Below are positions 44,611 through 54,300 of a stretch of DNA of 64,000 nt, one piece after another. The notes beneath the pieces were generated by a model. It did not search any database and was not told the origin of the DNA. It saw nothing but the letters and a program-made list of their open reading frames with translations. Position 1 is the first letter of the stretch; the number at the start of each line of letters is the position of its first letter. Where the stretch lies: positions 112,615-176,614 of the forward strand of contig ACOK01000117.1 of NCBI GenBank assembly GCA_000174895.1, read 5' to 3'. A program made the translations under genes and the position numbers. Source of the stretch: Ruminococcus flavefaciens FD-1. Its GTDB lineage: Bacteria > Bacillota > Clostridia > Oscillospirales > Ruminococcaceae.

Positions 44611-45503
44611 TGATATCACTGAAAAAGCAAAAGAAAGCCGCTTCTTATGCAGTCTGGGCATTCATTTTCACAGCGGCACTCCTCTTCCTTCTGCCCACTG
44701 TGCTGACTCTCGCCAACTCATTCATGACATCCAACGAGATATCAGCCAACTACGGCGCACTTTTCGGAAATATGACAGACAACAAGAAGGTCTTCATATC
44801 CGAAAACGTCAACCTGAAATTCATTCCCGACAAGGTAACTTTAGACCAGTACAAGGCAGTGCTGATAACCAATTCCGACTACCTTATGAAGTTCTGGAAT
44901 TCAGTCATGCTTACCGTGCCTATAACCGTATTCCAGCTGGCTGTGGCGATACTTACATCCTACGGCTTCGCAAGATACCCGGGCAAGATAAAAAGCATTA
45001 TCTTCTTCGCTTACATAATACTCATGATAATGCCCTATCAGGTAACTCTTGTACCGAATTTCCTCGTTGCCGATAAGTTCGGGATACTCAACACAAGGGC
45101 TTCTGTCATACTGCCTGCGGTATTCTCGCCTTTCAGCATATTCCTGCTGACAAAGGTCATGAAGCGTATCCCCGTTTCCTACGTCGAAGCCGCTAAGCTT
45201 GACGGCGCAGGAGAGTTGCAGATACTGACAAAGATATACCTCCCGCTTTGCAAAAGCGCAATAATATCGGTAGCGATGCTGGTTTTCATAGACTACTGGA
45301 ACATGGTGGAACAGCCTCTGGTGCTTATGAACGATCAGGACTATCATCCGCTTTCGGTATTCCTTTCACAGATAAATACAGGAGATATCGGACTTGCATT
45401 TGCAGTGGGCACAGTGTACATGGTGCCGACCATACTGATGTTCCTCTACGGTGAGGATTACCTGGTGGAGGGTATCACTACATCAGGCGGAATCAAAGGA
45501 TGA
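44610..45503 (+). CDS. Carbohydrate ABC transporter permease (MalG/UgpE-like), pair 1
   Basis: 297 residues, six helices. EAA loop YVEAAKLDGAGELQILTKIYLPLCKSAI; also YGFARYPGKIKSIIFFAYIILMIMPYQVTLVPNF-type middle segment. A roughly 70-residue periplasmic insert after helix 1 (LFGNMTDNKKVFISENVNLK) is longer than in MalG. Translationally coupled to its partner. Confidence 0.92.
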   Translation: MISLKKQKKAASYAVWAFIFTAALLFLLPTVLTLANSFMTSNEISANYGALFGNMTDNKKVFISENVNLKFIPDKVTLDQYKAVLITNSDYLMKFWNSVMLTVPITVFQLAVAILTSYGFARYPGKIKSIIFFAYIILMIMPYQVTLVPNFLVADKFGILNTRASVILPAVFSPFSIFLLTKVMKRIPVSYVEAAKLDGAGELQILTKIYLPLCKSAIISVAMLVFIDYWNMVEQPLVLMNDQDYHPLSVFLSQINTGDIGLAFAVGTVYMVPTILMFLYGEDYLVEGITTSGGIKG

Positions 45504-45553
45504 CATACGATAAAAAAATATAAGCCGCTTTTCAGACGGCAGGAGATAAAGAT

Positions 45554-47281
45554 ATGAACAACGAGAACAAAGAAATCAACATAAATACAACATCTGAGGA
45601 AAAGGTCAGCCCGCAGCGCAAAAGAGAGATCATAAAAACGCTGCTTATCATATTCCTGGCAGCCCTGCTGGTGCTGACCTTCTTCTCAAACACCATCATG
45701 AACCGCTCACTTGCCGAGATATCCACAGAAACAGCTGTCTCGGGAAAGCTGACCGAACGTGTCAGAGGAAGCGGACTCGTGGAATCGAATCAGGCTTACG
45801 AGGTCTCCGTGGAAGGCACAAAGACCATCAAGACCATCGAGATAAAAACAGGTCAGGAAGTAAAGAAGGGCGATGTCCTCTTTACTGTAAGCGCTGTAGA
45901 GGACGAAACTCTTGAACTGGAGGAGAAAACTCTCAGCGACCTTGAACTTGAATACCAGAAGGCACTCCTCACCGAACCTACAGACTATACTCAGGAAGAT
46001 CAGGCTATACGCAATGCCCGTGAGGACCTTAACCGTGCCATCGCAGAGAGAAACGCAGCTGCTGCCAATGAAAGCAGCGCCGCCGCTGCCCGTGATGATT
46101 ACAACTCCGACAAACGTGCACTTGCCGATAAGACAGAGGTTCAGACACGTCTGAGAACCGCTGTTTCAGCTATCGACAGCGACGACTATTCCGAAGCTTC
46201 TCCCGAATACACCGGTTCTCTCGTTTCACTTTTCAACAGCTGGATGGATGCCGCTGCTGAAAGCGAAAAGGCTGACGAGGAAGCTAAAAAAGCCGAAGAA
46301 AGCGGCGCTGATGCCGAATCTGCCAAGGCTGCCGCTGCCGAAAAGAGAGATGCCGCTGACAGGGCAAGATCCGATTACGAAAATGAAAAGAACAGGATCC
46401 GCAATGATCTGATGGTTCAGCTGGGTTCAGTTGAGTCCGAGATAGGCGATATCAGCTTCCGCATTTCCGACTACGAATCACAGTTCGGCGGTTCGGGAAG
46501 TGCTTCATCTTACGACGCCGCAGATGCAGATGTCATAGCAAAGCAGAGAACTCTTGAGGATCTTATCACGACCTACAACAAGACCAAAAGAACTAACGAC
46601 CTCACAAACCAGAAGGCTGCACTTGATCTCGAAGCCCAGCAGAAAGCCATCGAGAAGCAGCGCAAAAAGGTGGAGAAGCTGAAGAAGGCTTCCTCCGACG
46701 ACAAGATAAAATCCAAGTACAGCGGCGTAGTCAGCTCTATCAATGTAAAGCCCGACGAAAAGGCTATGGAGGGAACTCCCATCGCTGTCATCGATATCAT
46801 AGACGAAGGCTTCACCGTGAAGATACCCGTTGAAGCTGAAAAGACCAAGAAGATAAAGAAGGGCTGCGAAGCCGAGGTTGTCAACAACTGGGGCGGCGAG
46901 ATCGAAGCTGTTCTCACCGATATAAAGAATGATACCGTAAGCGGCTCAAAGAACCGTATACTGGTATTCTCTGTCAAGGGCGACGTTGAATCGGGAACTA
47001 ACCTCGATCTTTCCATCCCCTGCGGAAGCGGTCAGTATGACGCTCTGATACCAAAGAGTGCAGTATACGAGGACAACAAGGGCAAATTCGTCCTGACCGT
47101 CCGCTCAAAGAATTCTCCCCTCGGAAACAGATACTACGCCGAAAGAGTAAACGTGGATGTAAAGGCATCCGACGAGGCTACAAGCGCTGTTGAAGGCGAT
47201 ATCAGCCAGGGTACATACGTTATCACCAACGCAAGCAAGCCTGTTTCCGCAGGCGACCAGGTCCGCATCAAGGATAAATAA
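45554..47281 (+). CDS. HlyD-like periplasmic adaptor (membrane-fusion) protein
   Basis: 575 residues. One membrane anchor (about 27-46, LLIIFLAALLVLTFF). The biotinyl-lipoyl-like domain is split: VSVEGTKTIKTIEIKTGQEVKKGDVLF before, and SINVKPDEKAMEGTPIAVID after, a coiled coil of about 300 residues rich in Ala/Glu/Asp. The C-terminal beta-barrel (GEIEAVLTDIKND) ends with a conserved DALIPKSAVYED-type segment. Adaptors normally link ABC exporters of the MacB type; here it lies among sugar importer genes. No TolC is expected in a Gram-positive cell. Confidence 0.85.
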   Translation: MNNENKEININTTSEEKVSPQRKREIIKTLLIIFLAALLVLTFFSNTIMNRSLAEISTETAVSGKLTERVRGSGLVESNQAYEVSVEGTKTIKTIEIKTGQEVKKGDVLFTVSAVEDETLELEEKTLSDLELEYQKALLTEPTDYTQEDQAIRNAREDLNRAIAERNAAAANESSAAAARDDYNSDKRALADKTEVQTRLRTAVSAIDSDDYSEASPEYTGSLVSLFNSWMDAAAESEKADEEAKKAEESGADAESAKAAAAEKRDAADRARSDYENEKNRIRNDLMVQLGSVESEIGDISFRISDYESQFGGSGSASSYDAADADVIAKQRTLEDLITTYNKTKRTNDLTNQKAALDLEAQQKAIEKQRKKVEKLKKASSDDKIKSKYSGVVSSINVKPDEKAMEGTPIAVIDIIDEGFTVKIPVEAEKTKKIKKGCEAEVVNNWGGEIEAVLTDIKNDTVSGSKNRILVFSVKGDVESGTNLDLSIPCGSGQYDALIPKSAVYEDNKGKFVLTVRSKNSPLGNRYYAERVNVDVKASDEATSAVEGDISQGTYVITNASKPVSAGDQVRIKDK

Positions 47282-47293
47282 GGCGGTGGGCCT

Positions 47294-48406
47294 ATGAAAA
47301 AAATAAAACTGAAAAAGCTCATAATCCCCGCCGTCAACACCGCTGCTATTGCAGGCATACTCATTCTCTCTGCCGCAGGCTCACATTCGGCCGCCAAGCA
47401 GAAGTACAACTTCACCGCCGAAAAATGGCAGGGCGAAAGCAGCGAAAGCTTCTGGCAGGTCAGCAGCTTCTTCGACAACGATTCGGGATTCGATACATCA
47501 AGGGTGCGCTCGGTCCGTGGTCAGATAATGACTGCGCTGAAAAATGCCTCCTTCGATACCGAAAGCGGCATGAAACTGTTCACTGACGCATACTGTGCAG
47601 ATGTGGGCATGGCTAAGATAAAGTGCGATACCAGCCGCCGTGCCGATGCGGAGATAACGGCTGTGGGAGGAGATTTCTTCTATTTTCACAGCTTCGACCT
47701 GTTAAGCGGTGCCTACTTCTCCGAGGAGGATACCATGCAGGACGGCGTTGTTATCGACAGTCAGCTGGCGTGGGAGATCTACGGCTCTGAGGACGTCGCA
47801 GGCAAGAACATCTACATAAACGGCGTAAAGTGCTATATCTCGGGAGTTGTCGCTCCTCCGGCAGATAAGGCTTCAAAGAAGTGCATGGGCGACGGCATGA
47901 GGGCGTATGTCAGCTATGACACAGCAAACGCCATGGCTGTCTACGGAGGTTCAGCGTCTGCCGAAAACGGCTCCCCCTCATTTAAGAATATCACCTGCTA
48001 TGAATGCGTACTGCCGCAGCCTGTGGAAAATTTCGCATCCAAGACCATGGACGATGTTTTCGGTACATCCTACAAGGGCAGCGTCAGAAGCGTTTCAAAT
48101 ACAGACAGATTCACTCCGTCAAAAAGGGCAAAAGCTTTCAGAAAGATATCCGAGAGCGTTGTCCACGACGACGGCATAAAGCTGCCGTTCTGGGAAAATG
48201 CCTCAAGGATAACCGAATACAGGCTGTCATGGCTTTACGCTTTCAGACACCTGCTCATGGCAATACCTGCCCTCACTCTTGCATGGCTGGGATACAGGCT
48301 CATCCGCCTGTACAGAAGAAGCAAGGCTGAACTCAGAAAAAGGGCGGCGGAACTGATCGACCGTATAATAACCAAACACAGAAAAAATTCGGCTGAAAAT
48401 GCCTGA
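47294..48406 (+). CDS. Stand-alone MacB-like periplasmic core domain protein
   Basis: 370 residues. N-terminal helix (LIIPAVNTAAIAGILILSA, about 9-27), an extracytoplasmic domain with FFYFHSFDLLSGAYFSEED, VVIDSQLAWEIYGSEDVAGK and INGVKCYISGVVAPP, which are the landmarks of MacB_PCD/FtsX-type permeases, and one C-terminal helix (LLMAIPALTLAWLGYRLI) with a basic tail. The three FtsX membrane helices are absent, so it cannot itself be a full permease. It begins 12 bases after the adaptor gene and probably works with it. Confidence 0.75.
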   Translation: MKKIKLKKLIIPAVNTAAIAGILILSAAGSHSAAKQKYNFTAEKWQGESSESFWQVSSFFDNDSGFDTSRVRSVRGQIMTALKNASFDTESGMKLFTDAYCADVGMAKIKCDTSRRADAEITAVGGDFFYFHSFDLLSGAYFSEEDTMQDGVVIDSQLAWEIYGSEDVAGKNIYINGVKCYISGVVAPPADKASKKCMGDGMRAYVSYDTANAMAVYGGSASAENGSPSFKNITCYECVLPQPVENFASKTMDDVFGTSYKGSVRSVSNTDRFTPSKRAKAFRKISESVVHDDGIKLPFWENASRITEYRLSWLYAFRHLLMAIPALTLAWLGYRLIRLYRRSKAELRKRAAELIDRIITKHRKNSAENA

Positions 48407-48426
48407 AGACAAGAAAGGAAACTACA

Positions 48427-50790
48427 ATGAAAACAAACAACTTCACAAGGATCACAGCTTTAACTGCGGCTCTCGCTCTGATATGCGGAAATGCAGTTTC
48501 ATGCGGAAACAAGAAAGCTTCGGAATCATCAACAGCTCAGGAACTCCTCCAGAATTCCTACAAGACCGAAAGCATAGAAGCCGGCAAGTCTTTTGAAAAT
48601 GTATTTGCCGTATCCTACTCACCCGAAAGCAAGAAGGTTTTCATAGGAGCATCAGCCGAGAACGAAAAGGCTGCAAAGCTCTTTGTAACCGACCTGGATT
48701 TCGCTGATTTCAAGGAAGTAGATCTGGGCATCGACGAGAATAGCGAAAGCTTCTTCCGTACTGCTGCCGGTTCGGACGGTTCAGCATATGTTATCGCAGC
48801 TGTAAATGATTACGGCGACTTTGAACTGCCTGATTTTGAAGACCCCGACTTCGATTATGAAAAGTTCGATTTCGAGGCTATGGATGAGGCAAGAGTCACT
48901 ACATACAAGTTCTATCATATCGACGGCGACGGAAATATTGTTACCGAAAGCGAACTCAAGGACATAGACAAGTACGCAGACAAGAACTATTATTTCGACA
49001 GCATCTTCCCTTTCGGCAAGGATAAGTTCCTCCTTACATTCTCAGGCGAAAACTCAAAGGGCGTTGCTGTAGGCTCAGACGGTAAGGTCATCGATGAAGT
49101 TGACCTCGGCGCATTCAACTGGATAATGGGCGGTGCGGAAACTGCTGACGGAAAGAACATTCTCTGCGGCTACACATCCAAGGGTATCAAGCTGAAGTAT
49201 ATCGATACTGATGCAATGAAGCCCGACGGAACCGATATCGAACTGAAAGACAACTCTATCAATAATATCATGAGCCTTGTCAAGGGCAGCGGCGACTATC
49301 TCATCTACGCCGATACAGACAGCAGTCTCTACGGCGTAAAAGCTGACGGCACCTGCGAGGAGATCATCAACTGGACAGATTCCGACATTTCCAACTCCTA
49401 CGGCAGATGCATCATACCGCTGGAAAACGGCGAGTTCATCATCTACAACAACGACGAGAACGGCTTCATGCGCCTGACAAAGCGTGATTCTTCCGAATTC
49501 GAGAACACAAAGGTCATCACTCTCGGAATGGTATTCGATGACGGTACTGTCAGCGAAAAGGTCAAGGATTTCAACAAGTCTCACGATGATATCCGCATCA
49601 AGACTGTGAACTACGAAAAGTACAATCAGTATGACGAGGAAGAGGGAAAGATGCTCAACTCAGCTGATAAACAGCTGAAAATGGATATCGTATCGGGCAA
49701 GGCTCCCGATATGGTCGTTTCCTACGGCAATTCGCTGGTACTTTCTCTCGCAGGAAAGGATGTATTCACCGATCTCGGACCATTACTCGATTCTGACAGC
49801 GATCTTTCAAGAGATGACATTCTCCCGAATGTTCTTGAAGCCTGCCAGTTCAACGGAAAGATCATTTCACTTCCTTCATACTTCACAGTAAACACCATGG
49901 CTGTAAAGAAGAAGTTCTTCGACAAGGAAAACTGGACTTTCGAGGATCTGAAAAAGACCTACGAGAAAATGCCCGAGGATACCGAGCTTCTTGAATTCAC
50001 TACAAGAACCGGCGCTTTCTATACCCTGAAAAATGCCCTCGGCAACTGCATCGACTACGAAAAGGGCACCTGCAACTTCAATACGGATGAGTTCAGGGAG
50101 ATCCTTGAATTCTGTTCACAGTTCAAGGATGACGACGAGCTTATGGATTGGTACAACTCCGCTTCCGAAGAGGAGATCAACGATTTCTTCAACGATTCAC
50201 AGACTCGATTCAAAGATGACAAAGCACTTATCTACGATCTTTACATGAGCGATTTCCGTGACTACAAGGTTGCCAAGCAGGGTATGTTCAATGACGATAT
50301 CACCCTTGTCGGCACTCCTACTTCTGACGGAACAGGCGCAAAACTGGGATTCTCAGCTAATTACGCTATTCTCGAAAATTCCGCTAATAAACAGGAATGC
50401 TGGAACTTCATAAAAGAATTCTTCACTGAGGAATCCTACGAAAACGAAGGCTACGGCTTCCCGACTCTGAAAAGTGCATTTGACAAGAAAGTTGAAAACG
50501 CCGCCAAGCCAAGAACATACACTGACGAAGACGGCGAAGAACACGTAATAGATGATTCTATCTATATCAACGGCAAGGAAATAAAGGTCGATCCTCTCAC
50601 AGACGAGGAGACAAAATACATCGTTGACTACGTCAAGAATATAAAATCGACCGAACTCGTGATCACCAGTGAAATAGAAGAGATCATCGATGAATGCACT
50701 AAGGCTTACTTCAAGAAGGAGAAATCCGTTGACGAGACTATCGAGCTGATCAACAGCAAGGTTTCCATCCTCCTCAGCGAGCAGAGCTGA
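48427..50790 (+). CDS. Large solute-binding lipoprotein with an N-terminal propeller-like domain
   Basis: 787 residues, about twice the usual length. Lipoprotein signal with lipobox Cys26 (NAVSC). Residues about 40-370 hold repeated beta-strand units with Asp-rich turns (FAVSYSPESKKVFIGAS, DGSAYVIAAVND, ADGKNILCGYTS) and look like a beta-propeller. From about 375 (VITLGMVFDDGTVSEKVKDF) a family 1 extracellular solute-binding fold runs to the end (GKAPDMVVSYGN, QFNGKIISLPSYF, NKQECWNFIKEFF). It probably binds an oligosaccharide; the extra domain may recognise polymer or partner. Confidence 0.85.
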   Translation: MKTNNFTRITALTAALALICGNAVSCGNKKASESSTAQELLQNSYKTESIEAGKSFENVFAVSYSPESKKVFIGASAENEKAAKLFVTDLDFADFKEVDLGIDENSESFFRTAAGSDGSAYVIAAVNDYGDFELPDFEDPDFDYEKFDFEAMDEARVTTYKFYHIDGDGNIVTESELKDIDKYADKNYYFDSIFPFGKDKFLLTFSGENSKGVAVGSDGKVIDEVDLGAFNWIMGGAETADGKNILCGYTSKGIKLKYIDTDAMKPDGTDIELKDNSINNIMSLVKGSGDYLIYADTDSSLYGVKADGTCEEIINWTDSDISNSYGRCIIPLENGEFIIYNNDENGFMRLTKRDSSEFENTKVITLGMVFDDGTVSEKVKDFNKSHDDIRIKTVNYEKYNQYDEEEGKMLNSADKQLKMDIVSGKAPDMVVSYGNSLVLSLAGKDVFTDLGPLLDSDSDLSRDDILPNVLEACQFNGKIISLPSYFTVNTMAVKKKFFDKENWTFEDLKKTYEKMPEDTELLEFTTRTGAFYTLKNALGNCIDYEKGTCNFNTDEFREILEFCSQFKDDDELMDWYNSASEEEINDFFNDSQTRFKDDKALIYDLYMSDFRDYKVAKQGMFNDDITLVGTPTSDGTGAKLGFSANYAILENSANKQECWNFIKEFFTEESYENEGYGFPTLKSAFDKKVENAAKPRTYTDEDGEEHVIDDSIYINGKEIKVDPLTDEETKYIVDYVKNIKSTELVITSEIEEIIDECTKAYFKKEKSVDETIELINSKVSILLSEQS

Positions 50791-50821
50791 TAAAGCCGTT
50801 TTCACCACTTCCTATAAATAC

Positions 50822-51141
50822 GAACGCCCTGTAACTTAACTGTGTTACTCTTACGGCAACACCGCACAAAGCCCGCCTGACGGCTTTGCACTGAATCTGC
50901 TTACATATTTTCCGTCATCTTGCACAGAAATTCCTTGACATACGTCAGTATGCCTGCGGAATTTCTATACAATCTGACGAAAAATCTGTCGGCGCATATT
51001 CAGCACAAGTTTTGTGCGGTGTTGCCTTACAGAAGTTTTAGACGTATTTATCGGGGGAGACACCTTTTTCAAAAGAGTTTCCCTCAATAGACACGTGTAA
51101 AAGCTCCTATAAAAGTATCACAGTCAGGCTGCAGGGCGTTC
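50822..51141. repeat. Member of the ~190-bp hairpin repeat family, interrupted by a MITE
   Basis: Ends GAACGCCCTG(N8)CTGTG-TACT and AGTATCACAG(N8)CAGGGCGTTC are inverted; the inside has GTATTTATCGGGGGAGA and the CCTTTTTCAAAAGAGTTTCC segment of the family. Without the 172-bp insert and one 4-bp duplicate it is about 144 bp. Confidence 0.75.
50855..51026. mobile_element. 172-bp MITE with 16-bp inverted repeats and TTAC target duplication
   Basis: Tips GGCAACACCGCACAAA and TTTGTGCGGTGTTGCC are perfect complements. TTAC is present on both sides (50851-50854 and 51027-51030), and the uninterrupted family members read CTCTTACAG or CTCTTATAG at this point. No ORF, so it needs a transposase in trans. 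Its tips resemble GGCAACACCGACAAAA inside the element at 29567. Confidence 0.88.
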
Positions 51142-51281
51142 TGTTGTTATCAGCACTGATCCGGGGATGTTATGGAAGTGTTAACAAAGCCCCGTATTCC
51201 TTGACTTTACAGAGAAATTTTGCTATACTTATTTAGATGGATTTATGCAGTTTGATAGTTTTTGCGGAAAGGAGGTCATGT

Positions 51282-54188
51282 ATGGGCATTAAGAAATTCC
51301 TGCACCGTATAGCGGCAGGATGTATGGCTCTTGCGGCAGCTGCTACGGCTGTAGATGCGCCTTTATGCGCCTTTTCAGAGGAAGAAGAAGCTGTCTCCGC
51401 TGAGGATGAACAATACTATGCCATTGAGCCTGTGGATGACAGTCTCCTTACCTACAGCAGCTATTATGACAAATACAGCGGCGAGGCTTTCCCTGATGCT
51501 TCCGCCGATATTTCGGGCGCCGACTTTGTTTCCGCCTCAGAGGATCTGGACAGCGGAAGCTATACCGATTCCGACGGCGATACCCGTGAAAACTGCCTTA
51601 TATGGGGAAGTCCCGACGGCGAGGTGTCCTACGAATTCGAGATAGCCGAAACCGGCAACTACTGCGTGGATATGAGCTATTGCCCCATAGATACGGGAAC
51701 TTCGGCAATTGAGCTTTCCATGAAGATAGACGGTGAGCTGCCATACGACACCGCTTCACGTATCACTCTCGGCAGAGTATGGGTCAACGAGAAGGATATC
51801 TACACCGACAGCCGTGGCAATCAGGTGCGCCCTACTCAGGTGCAGAAGGAAATGTGGCAGGAAAGCTTTTTCGGCGATATAGACGGACTTTTCAACGAGC
51901 CGCTGTTTGTGCATCTGGAAAAGGGAAAGCATGAAGTTACCTTCACATCCGAGCGGGCACGTTTCGTCATGGAGAGTTTCAGCTTCCGCAAGCCCGAAAC
52001 TGTACCTTATTATAAGGATATCGCTTCGCAGGTGAAGCCCTCATCTGCCGCCTCATTTATAATAGAAGGCGAGAACGCCATGTATAAGTCAGACCCGACA
52101 CTTTACCCTACCTACGACAACAACAGCTACCTTGTCTCACCTTCCTCACCCACAAAAATGGTGTACAACACTCTCGGCGGCAAAAGCTGGAAGAAGGCTT
52201 TGCAGACCGTCACATGGGTCATACCGAAAGAGAATATCCCCGAAAGCGGATGGTACAGCATAGGCATAAAAGCCCGTCAGAACACTCTGCGTGGCTTTTA
52301 CTCAAACAGGCGCATCCGCATAGACGGCAAAGTTCCCTGTCAGGAAATGGAACAGGTGAAGTTCCGCTATGACACCGACTGGAACGTTGCTTCTCCCGAA
52401 GCAGACGGCGAAAAAGTATGCGTTTACCTTGAATCGGGCAGCGACCATACTATATCCCTTGAAGCTGTCCCCGGCGAGATAGGCGATTCCATACGCAGAC
52501 TGGAAAGCGCTGTTACCGAGCTGAACACCTATTACCGCAAGGTGCTGATGATAACGGGACCCTCTCCCGATAAATACACCGATTACTACGTTCACGAAAA
52601 GATACCCGAACTGACAGACAGCTTCGAGCGCATATCCGCCGAGCTTAAAGCTGTTCAGAACGACATTGAGAGCCTTTCGGGAAGCAAGGGCTCGGAGGCG
52701 GCGGCTGTGGGAAATCTGGCGGTAATTCTTGATAAATGCACCGCAAAGCCGCTGAAGATACCCTCATACCTTTCACAGATAAAGAACGGTATCGCTTCCG
52801 TTTCCGCATGGATGCGAGACTGCCGTGAACAGCCTCTTGAGGTGGACTACATCGAGTTCATCCCCGCAGGCGGAAAATTCACAAGCTGTGAGGAAAAGTT
52901 CCTGCCTGCCGCAAAGTTCGGCATAAAGGCATTTATCGGCTCTTTCTTCGAGGACTACACCACTCTCTCCGATGTTACGGGTGAGGACGCTATAAACGTC
53001 TGGGTAAGCCTGGGACGGGATCAGGCTCAGGCTGTCAAGGAAATGACCGAGAACCGCTTTATGCAGGAAACAGGCATCCCCGTTTCCATAAACCTTGTCA
53101 CAGGCGGAGTGGTCGAAGCTACCCTTGCAGGAAAAGGCCCCGATGTTGCGCTGTTCCTCGGCGGAGAATTTCCCGTCAATCTGGCGGCAAGAGGACTTCT
53201 TGCAGACGTTTCGCAGTTCAGTGACTACAGTGAGACCGTACAGCGTTTCGGCGAGAGCGCTATGACTCCCTACACCTATAACGGCGGAGTTTACGGACTC
53301 CCCATCAGCAGAAGCTGGCCCATGATGTTCTACCGCACAGATGTACTCAGCGAGCTGGGGATAAACTCCCCTCCCGAAACATGGAGCGAGCTTATAGATA
53401 TGCTCCCCGCCCTGCAAAGGAACTATATGTCCGTGGGACTGGTTCTGCCCCCTGCGAACATCTCACCTGCCACCGAGACAGGCCACACCTTTGCAATGCT
53501 GATGCTGCAAAAGGGAATGAATTACTACAACTCAGACCTTACGGCTTCATCGTTCAGCAGTGTTGAGGCTGTGCAGTCATTCGAGGAGTGGACCGACTTC
53601 TACACCAAATACAGCTTCAGCCAGTCCTATGACGCATTCAGCAGATTCAGAACAGGCGAGTACCCGATAGTGATATCCAACTACACATTCTTCAATCAGC
53701 TTGCCACCGCATCCCCCGAAATAAAGGGTCTGTGGAACTTCTGCCCTGTGCCGGGAACTCTCCGTGAGGACGGCACTATATCCCATGCGGCAAACTCAGG
53801 CGGCTCGGGTGCTGTCATCTTCAATAAGGTGAAGAACAAGGAAAACGCATGGAAGTTCGTGAAATGGTTCACCGATGCCGATACTCAGGCCGAATACGGC
53901 ACAAGAATAGAAGGTCTCATGGGCACAATGGGACGTTTCGACACCGCAAACACCGAGGCTCTTGAAAGGCTTTCATGGTCTAACGATGAACTGAAGCGTC
54001 TTGAAGCGCAAAGGGACGAGCTGAGGGAGATCCCCATAATCCCTGCTTCATACGCTGTAACGAGAAATATCATGAACGCTTTCCGTGAAACGGTCAACGA
54101 GGGAGAGAATCCCCGTGATACGCTGATATGGTACGACCGTGACATAAATGATGAGATAAAGCGCAAGAACAGGGAACTCGGTAAGTAG
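51282..54188 (+). CDS. Very large extracellular solute-binding protein with carbohydrate-binding-like N-terminal domains
   Basis: 968 residues from ATG 51282 (MGIKKFLHRI), five bases after AAAGGAGGT; the earlier ATG at 51237 has no site. Signal peptide to about 35. Two jelly-roll, CBM35/malectin-like domains (about 60-240: GEVSYEFEIAETGNYCVDMS, EKGKHEVTFTSERARFVMES; and about 250-410: FIIEGENAMYKSD, GWYSIGIKARQN), a helical linker, then a family 1 solute-binding domain from about 560 (NVWVSLGRDQAQAVKEM, GKGPDVALFLGGEFPVN, YNGGVYGLPIS, AWKFVKWFTDADTQ). No lipobox seen. It probably captures a long or branched glycan for the permeases downstream. Confidence 0.85.
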   Translation: MGIKKFLHRIAAGCMALAAAATAVDAPLCAFSEEEEAVSAEDEQYYAIEPVDDSLLTYSSYYDKYSGEAFPDASADISGADFVSASEDLDSGSYTDSDGDTRENCLIWGSPDGEVSYEFEIAETGNYCVDMSYCPIDTGTSAIELSMKIDGELPYDTASRITLGRVWVNEKDIYTDSRGNQVRPTQVQKEMWQESFFGDIDGLFNEPLFVHLEKGKHEVTFTSERARFVMESFSFRKPETVPYYKDIASQVKPSSAASFIIEGENAMYKSDPTLYPTYDNNSYLVSPSSPTKMVYNTLGGKSWKKALQTVTWVIPKENIPESGWYSIGIKARQNTLRGFYSNRRIRIDGKVPCQEMEQVKFRYDTDWNVASPEADGEKVCVYLESGSDHTISLEAVPGEIGDSIRRLESAVTELNTYYRKVLMITGPSPDKYTDYYVHEKIPELTDSFERISAELKAVQNDIESLSGSKGSEAAAVGNLAVILDKCTAKPLKIPSYLSQIKNGIASVSAWMRDCREQPLEVDYIEFIPAGGKFTSCEEKFLPAAKFGIKAFIGSFFEDYTTLSDVTGEDAINVWVSLGRDQAQAVKEMTENRFMQETGIPVSINLVTGGVVEATLAGKGPDVALFLGGEFPVNLAARGLLADVSQFSDYSETVQRFGESAMTPYTYNGGVYGLPISRSWPMMFYRTDVLSELGINSPPETWSELIDMLPALQRNYMSVGLVLPPANISPATETGHTFAMLMLQKGMNYYNSDLTASSFSSVEAVQSFEEWTDFYTKYSFSQSYDAFSRFRTGEYPIVISNYTFFNQLATASPEIKGLWNFCPVPGTLREDGTISHAANSGGSGAVIFNKVKNKENAWKFVKWFTDADTQAEYGTRIEGLMGTMGRFDTANTEALERLSWSNDELKRLEAQRDELREIPIIPASYAVTRNIMNAFRETVNEGENPRDTLIWYDRDINDEIKRKNRELGK

Positions 54189-54300
54189 TTGTCAGAAAGC
54201 AGAAAGCAGTATTGTAGGGGAGCCCGCCCTCGGCTTTGCTCAGAGCTGAAACCTTGTTTGCAGGCTGAATCGGAAATTATTGATATCGGGAGCTGATTAT

